DNA of 64,000 nucleotides, from the NCBI RefSeq assembly GCF_001586275.1, contig NZ_CP014545.1, forward strand, positions 682,001 to 746,000. Direction: 5' to 3'. Position 1 is the stretch's first letter, and every line of letters begins with the position of its first letter. Below the pieces are notes generated by a model. It did no database searches. It was not told the origin of the DNA and saw only the letters and a program-made list of their open reading frames with translations. The position numbers and the translations under genes were made by a program. This stretch comes from Sphingorhabdus sp. M41. Its GTDB lineage: Bacteria > Pseudomonadota > Alphaproteobacteria > Sphingomonadales > Sphingomonadaceae. Positions 8,315 to 17,137 of the stretch are shown piece after piece.

Positions 8315-8914
8315 ATGATGAGCAAGTTTCGAACTTTGAAATCTGTCGGTCTTCTGGCCGCTACTCTCGCGCTGAGCGCTTGCGTCAGCTTCGGCGGGGC
8401 TGAACCGCCGCCATCGCTGCTTTCGCTGTCACCCGACCAGAAATTGTCTGCAGGCGCGATGCAGAGTGGGCCGCAAGCCGGTTCGTTGGTGGTGGCGCTA
8501 CCCGCAGCTCCGCAAAAACTGAATACCATTCGCGTGCCGGTACAGACCAGCGGCACGGGCATTGCCTATCTGAAGGACGCCGTCTGGGTCGATAAACCGG
8601 CTCGCTTGTTCCAGGATTTGCTCAGCGAGACAATAGCCGCGAAAAATGGCCGGCTAGTGCTGACCGCAACCCAGGCGGGCGGCAATGCACAAACCTATAT
8701 CACCGGCGAACTGGTCAATTTCGGCCTCGATGGTCCCAGTCTGACGGTCACCGTCACCTATGACGCAGTGAAAATGGTCAAGGACAAGCCGGTTGAGAAA
8801 AAGCGCTTCGAAGCCAGCGAGAATGTTTTTGCGGCAGAACCAGATCCCGTCGGACAAGGCCTTAACAAGGCGGCCAATAAAGTGGCTGCCGACGTCGCCG
8901 AGTGGGTCGGCTAA
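8315..8914 (+). CDS. ABC-type transport auxiliary lipoprotein (PqiC-like)
   Basis: 199 residues from ATG 8315 (a second ATG follows at once). The signal peptide ends in the lipobox LALSAC, giving a lipidated cysteine at about residue 23. The body matches the auxiliary lipoprotein family of MCE transport systems (NTIRVPVQTSGTGIAYLKDA, RLFQDLLSETIAA). It probably links the inner-membrane Mla complex with the outer membrane. It is the last gene of the mla operon and starts 10 bases after the mlaD stop. Confidence 0.85.
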   Translation: MMSKFRTLKSVGLLAATLALSACVSFGGAEPPPSLLSLSPDQKLSAGAMQSGPQAGSLVVALPAAPQKLNTIRVPVQTSGTGIAYLKDAVWVDKPARLFQDLLSETIAAKNGRLVLTATQAGGNAQTYITGELVNFGLDGPSLTVTVTYDAVKMVKDKPVEKKRFEASENVFAAEPDPVGQGLNKAANKVAADVAEWVG

Positions 8915-8933
8915 CAGTTTAGCAAAGCCCCCG

Positions 8934-10013
8934 CTACTCCTCGCCGTAGCTGAAGCCCTCGGGCTCCGGCCAGTCTATCGCAGTCGCTGCCATCACCCGA
9001 AACAGACAGCCCATCTCGTCTGCATGGGTCAGCCGCTGATGCGCAGACCGGATGTTATCAGCCTGTCTCGGACTTGCCGCGATCAGCGCTTCAGCGCGTT
9101 GATCAATTCCCAGCGACTTCAGCCACTGTCCCTGTTCGGTCGGCCCGTGCACCGCCAGCAAGCGCGTCCGCGCAATATTGGCCAAGGTGTGAAAATCGAC
9201 ATGAGCGGTGAGGTCTGATGTTCCCGGGCTGTCAAACGGGCTGATCGGCAGATGATCCTTCACCGCTTGCAGCGTGCTGCCGGTGCCCGGTCGCTCATAG
9301 CCATAGTCGATGATCAGCAAGGTGCCGCCCTGTTTCGCCAGACGATTGGCAAGATTGCCGGCCCATTCCACGCTGACCGGCGAGCGTTCCAATATCGTCC
9401 CTTCCGGAAATCCGCTCATGCTGTCGCCAATTTGCTCCGCCGCCGTTTCGGAACTGGGCACGGCGATAAATTTGCTGCGGTCCCGCGCGACCATCTGCCG
9501 TCGCCAGCCGCTCGATGTCGCGACAAATTGCTCGACCGGCAACGCATCGAAAAATTCATTGGCGACGATCAGCAGCGGCCCGTCTGTCGGCAGGCTGTCT
9601 ATATCGGCATGCCATGTTGCATCGGGATGCAGCTCTGCCTGTTTGGCTTTTAATATCGGGCTGGTCTCGACAAGATGAACCGCCGGACTGCAGCCGAATT
9701 TGCGCAGGGACCGCAGCGCATCATAAGCCAAAGTGCCACGTCCCGGACCCAGTTCGACATAGTGACACTGTTTCGGTGACCCTTTGCGAAGCCACAGATC
9801 GGCGAGCCAGATGCCTATTATTTCCCCGAACATCTGGCTGATTTCGGGAGCAGTGACGAAATCACCTTCTTCGCCCAACGGATCCTTGCTGGCATAATAA
9901 TGGTCATTGGCAATCGCCATATAGTCGCCGAGCGGGATCGGACCTTCGCGGTCAATCCTGTCGGCAATTATATGCGCTGCGCTGGGTAGGTCCGCCTTGA
10001 TGCCGTCAGGCAA
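8934..10013 (-). CDS. MidA-family class I SAM-dependent methyltransferase (NDUFAF7 type)
   Basis: About 359 residues if translation starts at the TTG at 10013, which overlaps the lgt stop by a few bases. Longer starts up to 10082 run through the lgt 3' end, so I prefer the short form. The SAM-binding motif is [20 protein letters not shown]; the family block [20 protein letters not shown] and [14 protein letters not shown] are typical of MidA/DUF185, whose mitochondrial member NDUFAF7 methylates a complex I subunit arginine. A role in respiratory complex I assembly is inferred from the family. Confidence 0.87.
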   Translation of the reverse strand: MPDGIKADLPSAAHIIADRIDREGPIPLGDYMAIANDHYYASKDPLGEEGDFVTAPEISQMFGEIIGIWLADLWLRKGSPKQCHYVELGPGRGTLAYDALRSLRKFGCSPAVHLVETSPILKAKQAELHPDATWHADIDSLPTDGPLLIVANEFFDALPVEQFVATSSGWRRQMVARDRSKFIAVPSSETAAEQIGDSMSGFPEGTILERSPVSVEWAGNLANRLAKQGGTLLIIDYGYERPGTGSTLQAVKDHLPISPFDSPGTSDLTAHVDFHTLANIARTRLLAVHGPTEQGQWLKSLGIDQRAEALIAASPRQADNIRSAHQRLTHADEMGCLFRVMAATAIDWPEPEGFSYGEE

Positions 10014-10872
10014 CGCTCTTGTCTCCGGCCACCGGCTCGATGCGTGCGCGTCGGCCTTTCGCGGTGAACACCAGCCATGCACCGAGCAGGATCATCGGCA
10101 CCGTCAACCACTGACCCATGCTGAAACCCGATTGCTCGACCAGCCAGGTAAGCTGGGCGTCCGGCTGGCGGAAAAACTCGACGAAGAAGCGGCTGCAACC
10201 ATAGACCAGCAGGCCGACACCGACCAGCTTGCCGGGCTGATAGCGGGCATCGGTCTTCCAGAAGAGCAGCGAGAGAATGATGAAATAGAGAATGCCTTCC
10301 AGCCCTGCTTCGTAAAGCTGGCTGGGATGGCGCGCGACATCGCCGCCCATCGGGAAGACGATAGCCCAGGGAACATCGGTTGCTCGGCCCCAAAGCTCTC
10401 CGTTGACGAAATTGGCCAGCCGCCCGAAGAGCAGACCGAATGGGATAACGCAGGCGATATAGTCGCACATCCGCAGAAAATCGAGCTTCTCACGCCGCGC
10501 AGTCCACCAGAGAGCAAGCACGACGCCAATCGTTCCGCCGTGCAGCGACATGCCGCCGTTCCAGACCTGCAAAATCCGGATCGGGTCCAGCAGGATTTCC
10601 GGAGCGTAGAAAAACACATAGCCGAGCCGGCCACCGACGATGATCCCGAGCGTCGCCCAGAAGATCATGTCATCGGCATGGCGGCGGGCCATTGGCGAAC
10701 CCGGCTGCGCTATCAGCTTGGTCAAATACCAATAGCCGATCAAAATCCCGGCAAGATAGGCCAGAGAATACCATTTGAGCTGGAAAAATCCGAGGTCAAG
10801 AGCGTTGGGAGACAGGCCAAGCTCCTCAAACCGCGTAAACTGTGCCGCATTGGCCAATATAATATCAATCAA
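10006..10872 (-). CDS. lgt: Prolipoprotein diacylglyceryl transferase
   Basis: 288 residues from the TTG at 10872, preceded by GGGGAAAAGAG as ribosome binding site; longer upstream readings overlap the divergent gene at 10952. Seven hydrophobic segments are visible, with the Lgt signature around [17 protein letters not shown] (essential Arg, Asn and Glu) and a histidine-rich loop (NGGMSLHGG). It transfers the diacylglyceryl group of phosphatidylglycerol to the lipobox cysteine in the inner membrane. The lipoproteins at 8315, 16637, 25042, 56419 and 63081 are among its likely substrates. Confidence 0.94.
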   Translation of the reverse strand: MIDIILANAAQFTRFEELGLSPNALDLGFFQLKWYSLAYLAGILIGYWYLTKLIAQPGSPMARRHADDMIFWATLGIIVGGRLGYVFFYAPEILLDPIRILQVWNGGMSLHGGTIGVVLALWWTARREKLDFLRMCDYIACVIPFGLLFGRLANFVNGELWGRATDVPWAIVFPMGGDVARHPSQLYEAGLEGILYFIILSLLFWKTDARYQPGKLVGVGLLVYGCSRFFVEFFRQPDAQLTWLVEQSGFSMGQWLTVPMILLGAWLVFTAKGRRARIEPVAGDKSVA

Positions 10873-10951
10873 CTCTTTTCCCCGCGTGGTTTCCTGTCCA
10901 TATAAAGGGAAATTCCCCTTTACCAAGAGGGAACAACGGGAGACTTGAATA

Positions 10952-12661
10952 ATGGCGACCTCTGAACTTGATCTGGTAATTGACAAAACGCTGGAGGAAC
11001 TGACGCAGCCTGGTCAGCTGCTGGAACTCGACACGATCAACAAATACGGCGTCGATATGCCGATTTTCAAGAATGCGCCGCAGAATGTGTCGGACTATTT
11101 TGCCTATTTTTGCCACCAGCATGCCGACAAGGAGTTTCTGATCGATGGCGACATCCGGCTGACCTTCGGAGAGACTTATGCTGCCGCGCGCGTTTTGGCC
11201 GGCGGGCTGGTTGAAGGCTATGGCGTTCAGAAAGGCGACCGGATCGGAATCGCGGCGCGCAATTCTGCCAATTGGGTCATTCTCGACATGGCGATCATTA
11301 TGGCGGGTGGTGTCTCGACAAAATTGAACGGCTGGTGGCGCGGTGATGAACTGGCTGACGGGATTGAGGATGTCGGTTGTTCCTATGTATTTGCCGACTA
11401 TCAGCGAGCCCAGCGCCTGGTTGAATCCAAACGCAATCACGGCGCCGAACTGTTGGTTTTCGAACATGACAAATTGCCGCTGGAAGGCTTGAAAGTCATG
11501 CTGGAAAAAGGTGGCGGCGCCGAAACACCGCTGCCGCAAATGGCTCCGGAAGACAATGCGACGATCCTGTTTACTTCCGGTTCCACTGGTCGCTCAAAGG
11601 GTGCCTATGCCGAGCATCGCTCGGTCGTCCAGGGCGCAATGAGCTTCGTCGGGACGGTACTGGTGCTGGTCAATATCATGGAAAAACAGGGCAAGATGCC
11701 CGAGGGGCAACCGACCGCGCTGGTCTGCGTTCCGCTATTCCATGTCACTGCCTCGGTGCCGCTGGTGCTGGTTAGCTATGCGATGGGCCGCAAGCTCGTA
11801 TTCCTCAACAAATGGGATGCGGAAGAAGCGATGCGCCTGATCGAGAAGGAGCGCGTTACCTATTTCGTCGGTGTTCCGCTGATGAGCATGGAAATCTATT
11901 CGCATCCGCATCTTGACAAATATGATCTCAGCAGCTGTGTCACCATGGCCGCGGGCGGTGCGCCGCGTCCGGTCGAACATGTTCGGCGGATCAAGGAGAA
12001 AATGGGCGATGGCTATCCGGTGATCGGCTATGGCCTCACCGAAACCAATGGCGTTGGCTGTTCCAACCAGAATGAAAATTATCTCGCCAAGCCGGACAGC
12101 ACCGGGCGGGCAACACCGCCGATTGTCGATGTCGCGATCCTCGACGATGACGGCAACAAGATGCCGCAGGGTGAGCGCGGCGAAGTCTGCATCCGCACCG
12201 CTGCCAATTTCACCGGCTACTGGAACAATGAAGAGGCGACAAAGGACGCTTTCACCGATGACGGATATTTCCGTACCGGTGATATTGGCTATCTCGATCC
12301 CGAAGGCTATCTGTTCATTGTCGACCGGAAAAAGGAAATCATCATCCGCGGTGGCGAGAATATCAGTTGTCAGGAAGTGGAAGCTGCCGTCTATGCCAAT
12401 CCGGCTGTCGCCGAAGCCTGTATTTTCGGGGTCCCTGACGAGCGGTTTGGCGAAGTTCCGGCATTGGTCTATCACACCAAGGACGGTCACAGCCTGACCG
12501 ATGAAGAACTGCTGGAAACGCTTAAGCACCAGCTCGCTCCCTTCAAGATGCCGGTTCATATCTGGCAATATGAAGAGCCGTTGCCGAAACTCGGTACCGC
12601 GAAAATTGCAAAAATCGTGTTGGCGAAAAAGCATCGTGACGAACTGGCTGCAACCGGATGA
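10952..12661 (+). CDS. AMP-forming acyl-CoA synthetase family enzyme
   Basis: 569 residues. The adenylate-forming motifs are present: P-loop [13 protein letters not shown] (about 206-218), GYGLTETNG (A5), [11 protein letters not shown] (A7/A8), [15 protein letters not shown] and the C-terminal lysine region ([11 protein letters not shown]). It activates a carboxylic acid as acyl-AMP and transfers it to CoA. Chain length cannot be read from the sequence; the size and style suit medium/long-chain fatty acid ligases. The stop overlaps the glnD start by 4 bases (ATGA). Confidence 0.88.
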   Translation: MATSELDLVIDKTLEELTQPGQLLELDTINKYGVDMPIFKNAPQNVSDYFAYFCHQHADKEFLIDGDIRLTFGETYAAARVLAGGLVEGYGVQKGDRIGIAARNSANWVILDMAIIMAGGVSTKLNGWWRGDELADGIEDVGCSYVFADYQRAQRLVESKRNHGAELLVFEHDKLPLEGLKVMLEKGGGAETPLPQMAPEDNATILFTSGSTGRSKGAYAEHRSVVQGAMSFVGTVLVLVNIMEKQGKMPEGQPTALVCVPLFHVTASVPLVLVSYAMGRKLVFLNKWDAEEAMRLIEKERVTYFVGVPLMSMEIYSHPHLDKYDLSSCVTMAAGGAPRPVEHVRRIKEKMGDGYPVIGYGLTETNGVGCSNQNENYLAKPDSTGRATPPIVDVAILDDDGNKMPQGERGEVCIRTAANFTGYWNNEEATKDAFTDDGYFRTGDIGYLDPEGYLFIVDRKKEIIIRGGENISCQEVEAAVYANPAVAEACIFGVPDERFGEVPALVYHTKDGHSLTDEELLETLKHQLAPFKMPVHIWQYEEPLPKLGTAKIAKIVLAKKHRDELAATG

Positions 12662-15438
12662 ACATTCGTGCCAATATTCCGGCTGCGCCGGCCGATCCGG
12701 CTACGCGGATCGTCCGGCAGCGGGATATTATCAATCGGCGGGTGCTGGCTGAAGAAATTGATCGCCTGATTGCCGAACATGGCATGCCGACAGCGCGGGC
12801 GAAAATTCTGCCGCTGCTGCAGGAGGCGCTCAATGATGGCCGGGCGGAGATCAGCGCGCGTTTGCTGAAACGACCTTCGGCGGGTCATGAAATGGCGGCA
12901 GCGCAATCCTTCCTGGTCGATCAGCTGGTCCGCCTGATCCACGATATCGCGGTCTATCACCAATATCCGGTAAGCAATCCGTCGTCGGGCGAGCGGATTG
13001 CGGTGATGGCCGTGGGTGGATACGGCCGCGGCGAAATGGCGCCGCACAGCGATGTCGACATCGCCTTCCTGACCCCGCACAAGACCAATAGCTGGACCGA
13101 GCAAGCGGTTGAGGCGATGCTCTACTGGCTCTGGGACCTCGGTTTCAAGGTCGGTCAGAGTAGCCGGTCGATCGATGAAATGGTGCGCATGGCCAAGGAG
13201 GATTTGTCGATCCGCACAGCCCTGCTGGAAGGCCGCTATATCTGGGGCGATACCGGAGTCTACGAAGAAGCCAAACAGCGCTTTTTCAGCGATGTTGTCG
13301 CCGGTACCGACAGTGTTTTCGTGGCCGAGAAGCTCGCAGAGCGCGATGCGCGGCATATGAAAATGGGGGATAGCCGCTATGTCGTCGAACCCAATGTCAA
13401 GGAAGGCAAGGGGGGCTTGCGCGACCTGCAAACGCTTTACTGGATCGGCAAATATATCCATCGGGTGACATCCGCCGAACAGCTGGTCGATGTCGGTCTG
13501 CTCACCGTCGACGAATTCAAGCGCTTTCGCAAGGCGGCCAATTTTCTCTGGGCCGTGCGCTGCCACATGCATGATATCACCGGCCGGGCGGAAGACCGCC
13601 TGACCTTTGACCTGCAGCCGGAAGTGGCGCGCCGGATGCGATTCGCCGACCGTCCCGGCAAGTCGTCGGTCGAACGGTTCATGCAATATTATTTTCTCAA
13701 CGCGAAAGTTGTCGGCAATCTGACCGGTGTGTTCCTCGCCCATCTCGATGAAACCCACAATGCCGGCGTCCGTCGCTTCCTGCCGTCGCTGACCCGCAAG
13801 CCGAAGAAGCTCAAGGGCTTTGTTCTGGATCGCGGACGGCTCGCCTTGCCGAATGAAAATTTCTTTGAGGAAGAACCGGTCCGGCTGCTGGAAATTTTCT
13901 GGCTCGCCGACAAACATGAGCTTGAGATTCATCCGATGGCGATGCGGGCTGCGCGCCGGGATGCCAAGCTGATCGACAACAAGATCCGCAAGGACAAGCA
14001 CGCAAACCAGTTGTTTCTCGACGTGCTTTGTTCACCACGTGATCCCGAACTGGTGCTGCGCTGGATGAACGAAGCTGCTATTTTCGGCCGTTTTATTCCG
14101 GATTTTGGTCGTGTTGTGGCGCAGATGCAGTTCGACATGTACCATCATTATACAGTCGACGAGCACACTATTCGTGCCATCGGCCTGCTCGCCCGGATCG
14201 GAAGGGGCGACCTGATTGCCGATCATCCCAACAGCACGGCGACGATGGCAAAATTGCAGAACCGGCGGGTGCTGTTTGTCGCCACCCTGTTGCATGATAT
14301 CGCCAAAGGCCGCGGCGGCGACCACAGTGTGCTGGGTGCGGAAGTGGCGATGAAGCTTTGTCCGCGGCTTGGCCTGCGACCCCATGAAACCGAACTGGTC
14401 GCGTGGCTGGTCCGCAACCATCTGCTGATGTCGGCAGTGGCCTTCAAGCGCGATCTGTCGGATTTCAAGACCATCCAGGATTTTGCCAGCAAGGTGAAAA
14501 GTGTCGAACGCCTGCGCCAGCTCACGGTGCTGACCGTCGTAGATATTCGCGCGGTCGGGCCGGGCGTGTGGAACAGCTGGAAGCGGCAATTGCTGACCGA
14601 TCTGTTCGAAGCCGCGCAGGAAATGCTGCTGCTCGGTCACAAGCAGCGTGGCCGCAAGGAGCGGATTGACGAGAAAAAGGCGGTTCTGGCCGAAGCGCTG
14701 TCGCTGCCGGAGGCCGAGTTCAAGAAACTGTCCAAGCGGTTCACCGATGCTTATTGGATCGCGGAGCCGGATGATATCATTGCCCAGAATGCACAGCTGG
14801 TTCTGGACGCTGGTGACACGGATCTGGCGATATTTGCCGATGTCTATGCCGAACGCGGGGCAACATTGATAACCGTCTATGCGGCCGATCATTCCGGACT
14901 TTTCTACCGGATTGCTGGTGGGATCCATGTCTCTGGCGGCAATATTATCGACGCCCGCATTCACACCACCCGCGACGGCATGGCGCTGGACAATTTCCTC
15001 GTTCAGGATCCGCATGGCAAGCCATTTTCTGAAAAGGAACAGCTGGAGCGAATCAAGCAGGCCGTTGAAGATGCTCTGGCCAACCGATCCAAGCTTTCGA
15101 GCAAGCTCGACGCTAGGCCGCTTGCTCATTCGCGGGCAGGCGCGTTCGAAATAACGCCTTTTGCGCTGGTCGACAATGAAGCCTCGAACCGGTTCACGGT
15201 AGTGGAAGTCAACGCGCAGGACCGGCCGGCCTTGCTGAATGCCTTGGCTTACGCCCTGTTTGAATCGAAGGTCACCGTCCATAGCGCTCATATCGCGACC
15301 TATGGCGAGCGGGCGGTGGATACGTTCTACATCACCGATCTGTTGGGTGGAAAGATTACCAGCAAGCAGCGGCTGAACGGGCTACAAAAACGGCTGACCA
15401 ATGCTGCCGCCCGCAAGCCGGAGAAGGAAACGGACTAG
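12658..15438 (+). CDS. glnD: Bifunctional [protein-PII] uridylyltransferase/uridylyl-removing enzyme
   Basis: 926 residues, the usual size. The nucleotidyltransferase site GGYGRGEMAPHSDVDIAFL lies at about 119-137, an HD phosphohydrolase domain at about 480-600 (LLHDIAKGRGGDH), and two C-terminal ACT domains (TVYAADHSGLFYRIAGGI and VVEVNAQDRPALLNALAYAL) sense glutamine. It is the primary nitrogen sensor: it uridylylates PII at low glutamine and removes UMP at high glutamine. It is translationally coupled to the upstream ligase gene, and its 3' end overlaps a convergent gene by 4 bases. Confidence 0.95.
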   Translation: MNIRANIPAAPADPATRIVRQRDIINRRVLAEEIDRLIAEHGMPTARAKILPLLQEALNDGRAEISARLLKRPSAGHEMAAAQSFLVDQLVRLIHDIAVYHQYPVSNPSSGERIAVMAVGGYGRGEMAPHSDVDIAFLTPHKTNSWTEQAVEAMLYWLWDLGFKVGQSSRSIDEMVRMAKEDLSIRTALLEGRYIWGDTGVYEEAKQRFFSDVVAGTDSVFVAEKLAERDARHMKMGDSRYVVEPNVKEGKGGLRDLQTLYWIGKYIHRVTSAEQLVDVGLLTVDEFKRFRKAANFLWAVRCHMHDITGRAEDRLTFDLQPEVARRMRFADRPGKSSVERFMQYYFLNAKVVGNLTGVFLAHLDETHNAGVRRFLPSLTRKPKKLKGFVLDRGRLALPNENFFEEEPVRLLEIFWLADKHELEIHPMAMRAARRDAKLIDNKIRKDKHANQLFLDVLCSPRDPELVLRWMNEAAIFGRFIPDFGRVVAQMQFDMYHHYTVDEHTIRAIGLLARIGRGDLIADHPNSTATMAKLQNRRVLFVATLLHDIAKGRGGDHSVLGAEVAMKLCPRLGLRPHETELVAWLVRNHLLMSAVAFKRDLSDFKTIQDFASKVKSVERLRQLTVLTVVDIRAVGPGVWNSWKRQLLTDLFEAAQEMLLLGHKQRGRKERIDEKKAVLAEALSLPEAEFKKLSKRFTDAYWIAEPDDIIAQNAQLVLDAGDTDLAIFADVYAERGATLITVYAADHSGLFYRIAGGIHVSGGNIIDARIHTTRDGMALDNFLVQDPHGKPFSEKEQLERIKQAVEDALANRSKLSSKLDARPLAHSRAGAFEITPFALVDNEASNRFTVVEVNAQDRPALLNALAYALFESKVTVHSAHIATYGERAVDTFYITDLLGGKITSKQRLNGLQKRLTNAAARKPEKETD

Positions 15439-15959
15439 GGGAGCTTGTCTTTCAGAGCCGCCAGCATACCGAATGGCCCGGCCTCTTCTTCCGATTTCAG
15501 GCTTTCCTTTGCCACGACATCCGCATTTGGGCCGCGCGGGAAGGGGGGCAGCGCCAGACAGAGCGTTTGCGCGATTGCTTCGCCGAGATCGATCTGACCA
15601 TTTTCATATTCGATTATATCGCAATCGTCTTCCGTCAGCTCGATTTCTTCCTCAGCGCCTTCAATGCCCAGTTCGGGCACAAAGGCAATCTCGAAATCCT
15701 CGCGCAACCGAACCTGAAAGCTCTCTCCGGTAATCGAGCAGCGCTGCTGCAGGTCGGATTCGATCCGTCCGGTAAAACCGATGCGATTATCGCCGGCCAG
15801 CAATGTAAATGCCGCGTCCAGTGCGGTAATTTTTGGCAGATCAAATCTCTGCGCCAACTTCCGCCTTTCTTCCTCATTTGCGGACAACTTGCCCGTGCGC
15901 GGCTTGGACCCGATTTCCGAAAGCTTGACGATATGGGAAAATTCCGGCTTGTCCATCAT
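15435..15959 (-). CDS. DUF177 / YceD family protein
   Basis: 174 residues. The block RCSITGESFQVRLREDFEIAF and the acidic segment EEEIELTEDDCDIIEYENGQ, followed by DLGEAIAQTLCLALPPFPRG, are characteristic of DUF177 (YceD), linked elsewhere to 23S rRNA and ribosome biogenesis. In alphaproteobacteria it often follows a ubiquinol-cytochrome c chaperone gene, as here (4-base overlap with the gene at 15956). Only one of the usual C-terminal cysteines is present. Confidence 0.86.
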   Translation of the reverse strand: MMDKPEFSHIVKLSEIGSKPRTGKLSANEEERRKLAQRFDLPKITALDAAFTLLAGDNRIGFTGRIESDLQQRCSITGESFQVRLREDFEIAFVPELGIEGAEEEIELTEDDCDIIEYENGQIDLGEAIAQTLCLALPPFPRGPNADVVAKESLKSEEEAGPFGMLAALKDKLP

Positions 15960-16489
15960 GCGGCCCGTCCGCTGTCCGGAAGCTGGCCCGCAACGATCGC
16001 GTCGGTCTCACGATCTTGCAGCGCGGCGTGATAAGCCGAGAGCCGGCTGGCGAGAATGTCCAGCGCCGCGTCGTCCGGTTTTTCGCCGCGGAAAATATTC
16101 CGGACTATTGCCTCGCGAAGGTCGGCATCTTGTTGCAGCGCATCCCGATAGGCGCCTACCCGGCCACCCAAAGCGCCGATTATCCGACCGACATGTTTGC
16201 CGACAATCATGTCGCCAATGCCGATCTGACGCAATTGCCCGTCCATGTCCTGAATGAAGATCTCGGTTAGCCAGGCGATCTCCTGACCTCGTTCCTCGTC
16301 TTTCTCCAGCCGGATCAGGACCAGCGAGAATATTGCAGCAATCATATCAAACCGGCCGTCGAGACTGTCCGGTACCTGTGCCTCTTCATACCAGCCCAGT
16401 TGCCGTCCCTCGCTGACAATCGCATCGTACAGCGGTTGCATTTTTGCATTGGGATTGTCTCGGGAAAAAATCTTGCTGAAAAAGGACAT
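15956..16489 (-). CDS. Ubiquinol-cytochrome c chaperone (UQCC/CBP3) family protein
   Basis: 177 residues. The family core is recognisable: PLYDAIVSEGRQLGWYEEAQ, VPDSLDGRFDMIAAIFSLVL, IQDMDGQLRQIGIGDMIVGK and GRVGAYRDALQQ. The mitochondrial homologue CBP3/UQCC1 assists cytochrome b assembly in complex III. It is probably cytoplasmic or membrane-associated and co-transcribed with the DUF177 gene through the 4-base overlap. Confidence 0.87.
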   Translation of the reverse strand: MSFFSKIFSRDNPNAKMQPLYDAIVSEGRQLGWYEEAQVPDSLDGRFDMIAAIFSLVLIRLEKDEERGQEIAWLTEIFIQDMDGQLRQIGIGDMIVGKHVGRIIGALGGRVGAYRDALQQDADLREAIVRNIFRGEKPDDAALDILASRLSAYHAALQDRETDAIVAGQLPDSGRAA

Positions 16490-16636
16490 TGCTGGTTCCG
16501 CTGGTTGGATCGAAAGTTTATGGACGAACGGGTCGTTTGTTAAGTCTGGATACAGGGCATATTGATATTTATGGCGCGAGATGCAATGGGCGATGACGAG
16601 TCAGGTACCGATACGGTGCTGGCTGTATAGTGGAGA

Positions 16637-17128
16637 ATGAGTTCGATGGTCGGCAATATCAAAAAACACGGTCTGTGGCTCGGGCTAATGGCTGGTGCGA
16701 TGACAATGGCTGGATGCACTCAGGTGCGCGGCCATCAGGGATATATTGCCGATGAAGTGTTGATGTCAGCCATTCAGGCCGGCATCGATAACCGCCAGTC
16801 GGTGGAAGCTTCGCTCGGTCGTCCGACCTTCACTGGCCAGTTTGACGAAAATACCTGGTATTATCTGTCCCGCGACACCCGCCAATATGGCTTTAACAAC
16901 CCGCGTCCCCGTGATCAGCAGGTGATGCGCGTGATATTTGATGCCGACGGCAACGTGACTGCGGTCGATCGCACCGGTCTTGAACTGGTGGCGAGCATAA
17001 GCCCGGATGGCGACAAAACGCCGACTTTGGGCCGCGATCGCTCCTTTTTTGAAGAATTGTTCGGTAATATCGGCGCGGTCGGTGCACCGGGTGCTGGCGG
17101 GGCGAGCAACGACCCGACCCGCCCCTAG
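16637..17128 (+). CDS. bamE: Outer membrane protein assembly factor BamE (SmpA/OmlA family)
   Basis: 163 residues. The signal peptide ends in the lipobox TMAGC (cysteine at about residue 26). The SmpA/OmlA domain follows: GIDNRQSVEASLGRPTFTGQ, ENTWYYLSRDTRQYGFNNPR and VMRVIFDADGNVTAVDRTGL. It is an outer-membrane lipoprotein of the Bam complex. The glycine/proline-rich C-terminal tail is typical of alphaproteobacterial forms. An in-frame ATG three codons downstream is an alternative start. Confidence 0.9.
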   Translation: MSSMVGNIKKHGLWLGLMAGAMTMAGCTQVRGHQGYIADEVLMSAIQAGIDNRQSVEASLGRPTFTGQFDENTWYYLSRDTRQYGFNNPRPRDQQVMRVIFDADGNVTAVDRTGLELVASISPDGDKTPTLGRDRSFFEELFGNIGAVGAPGAGGASNDPTRP

Positions 17129-17137
17129 CGACCAATC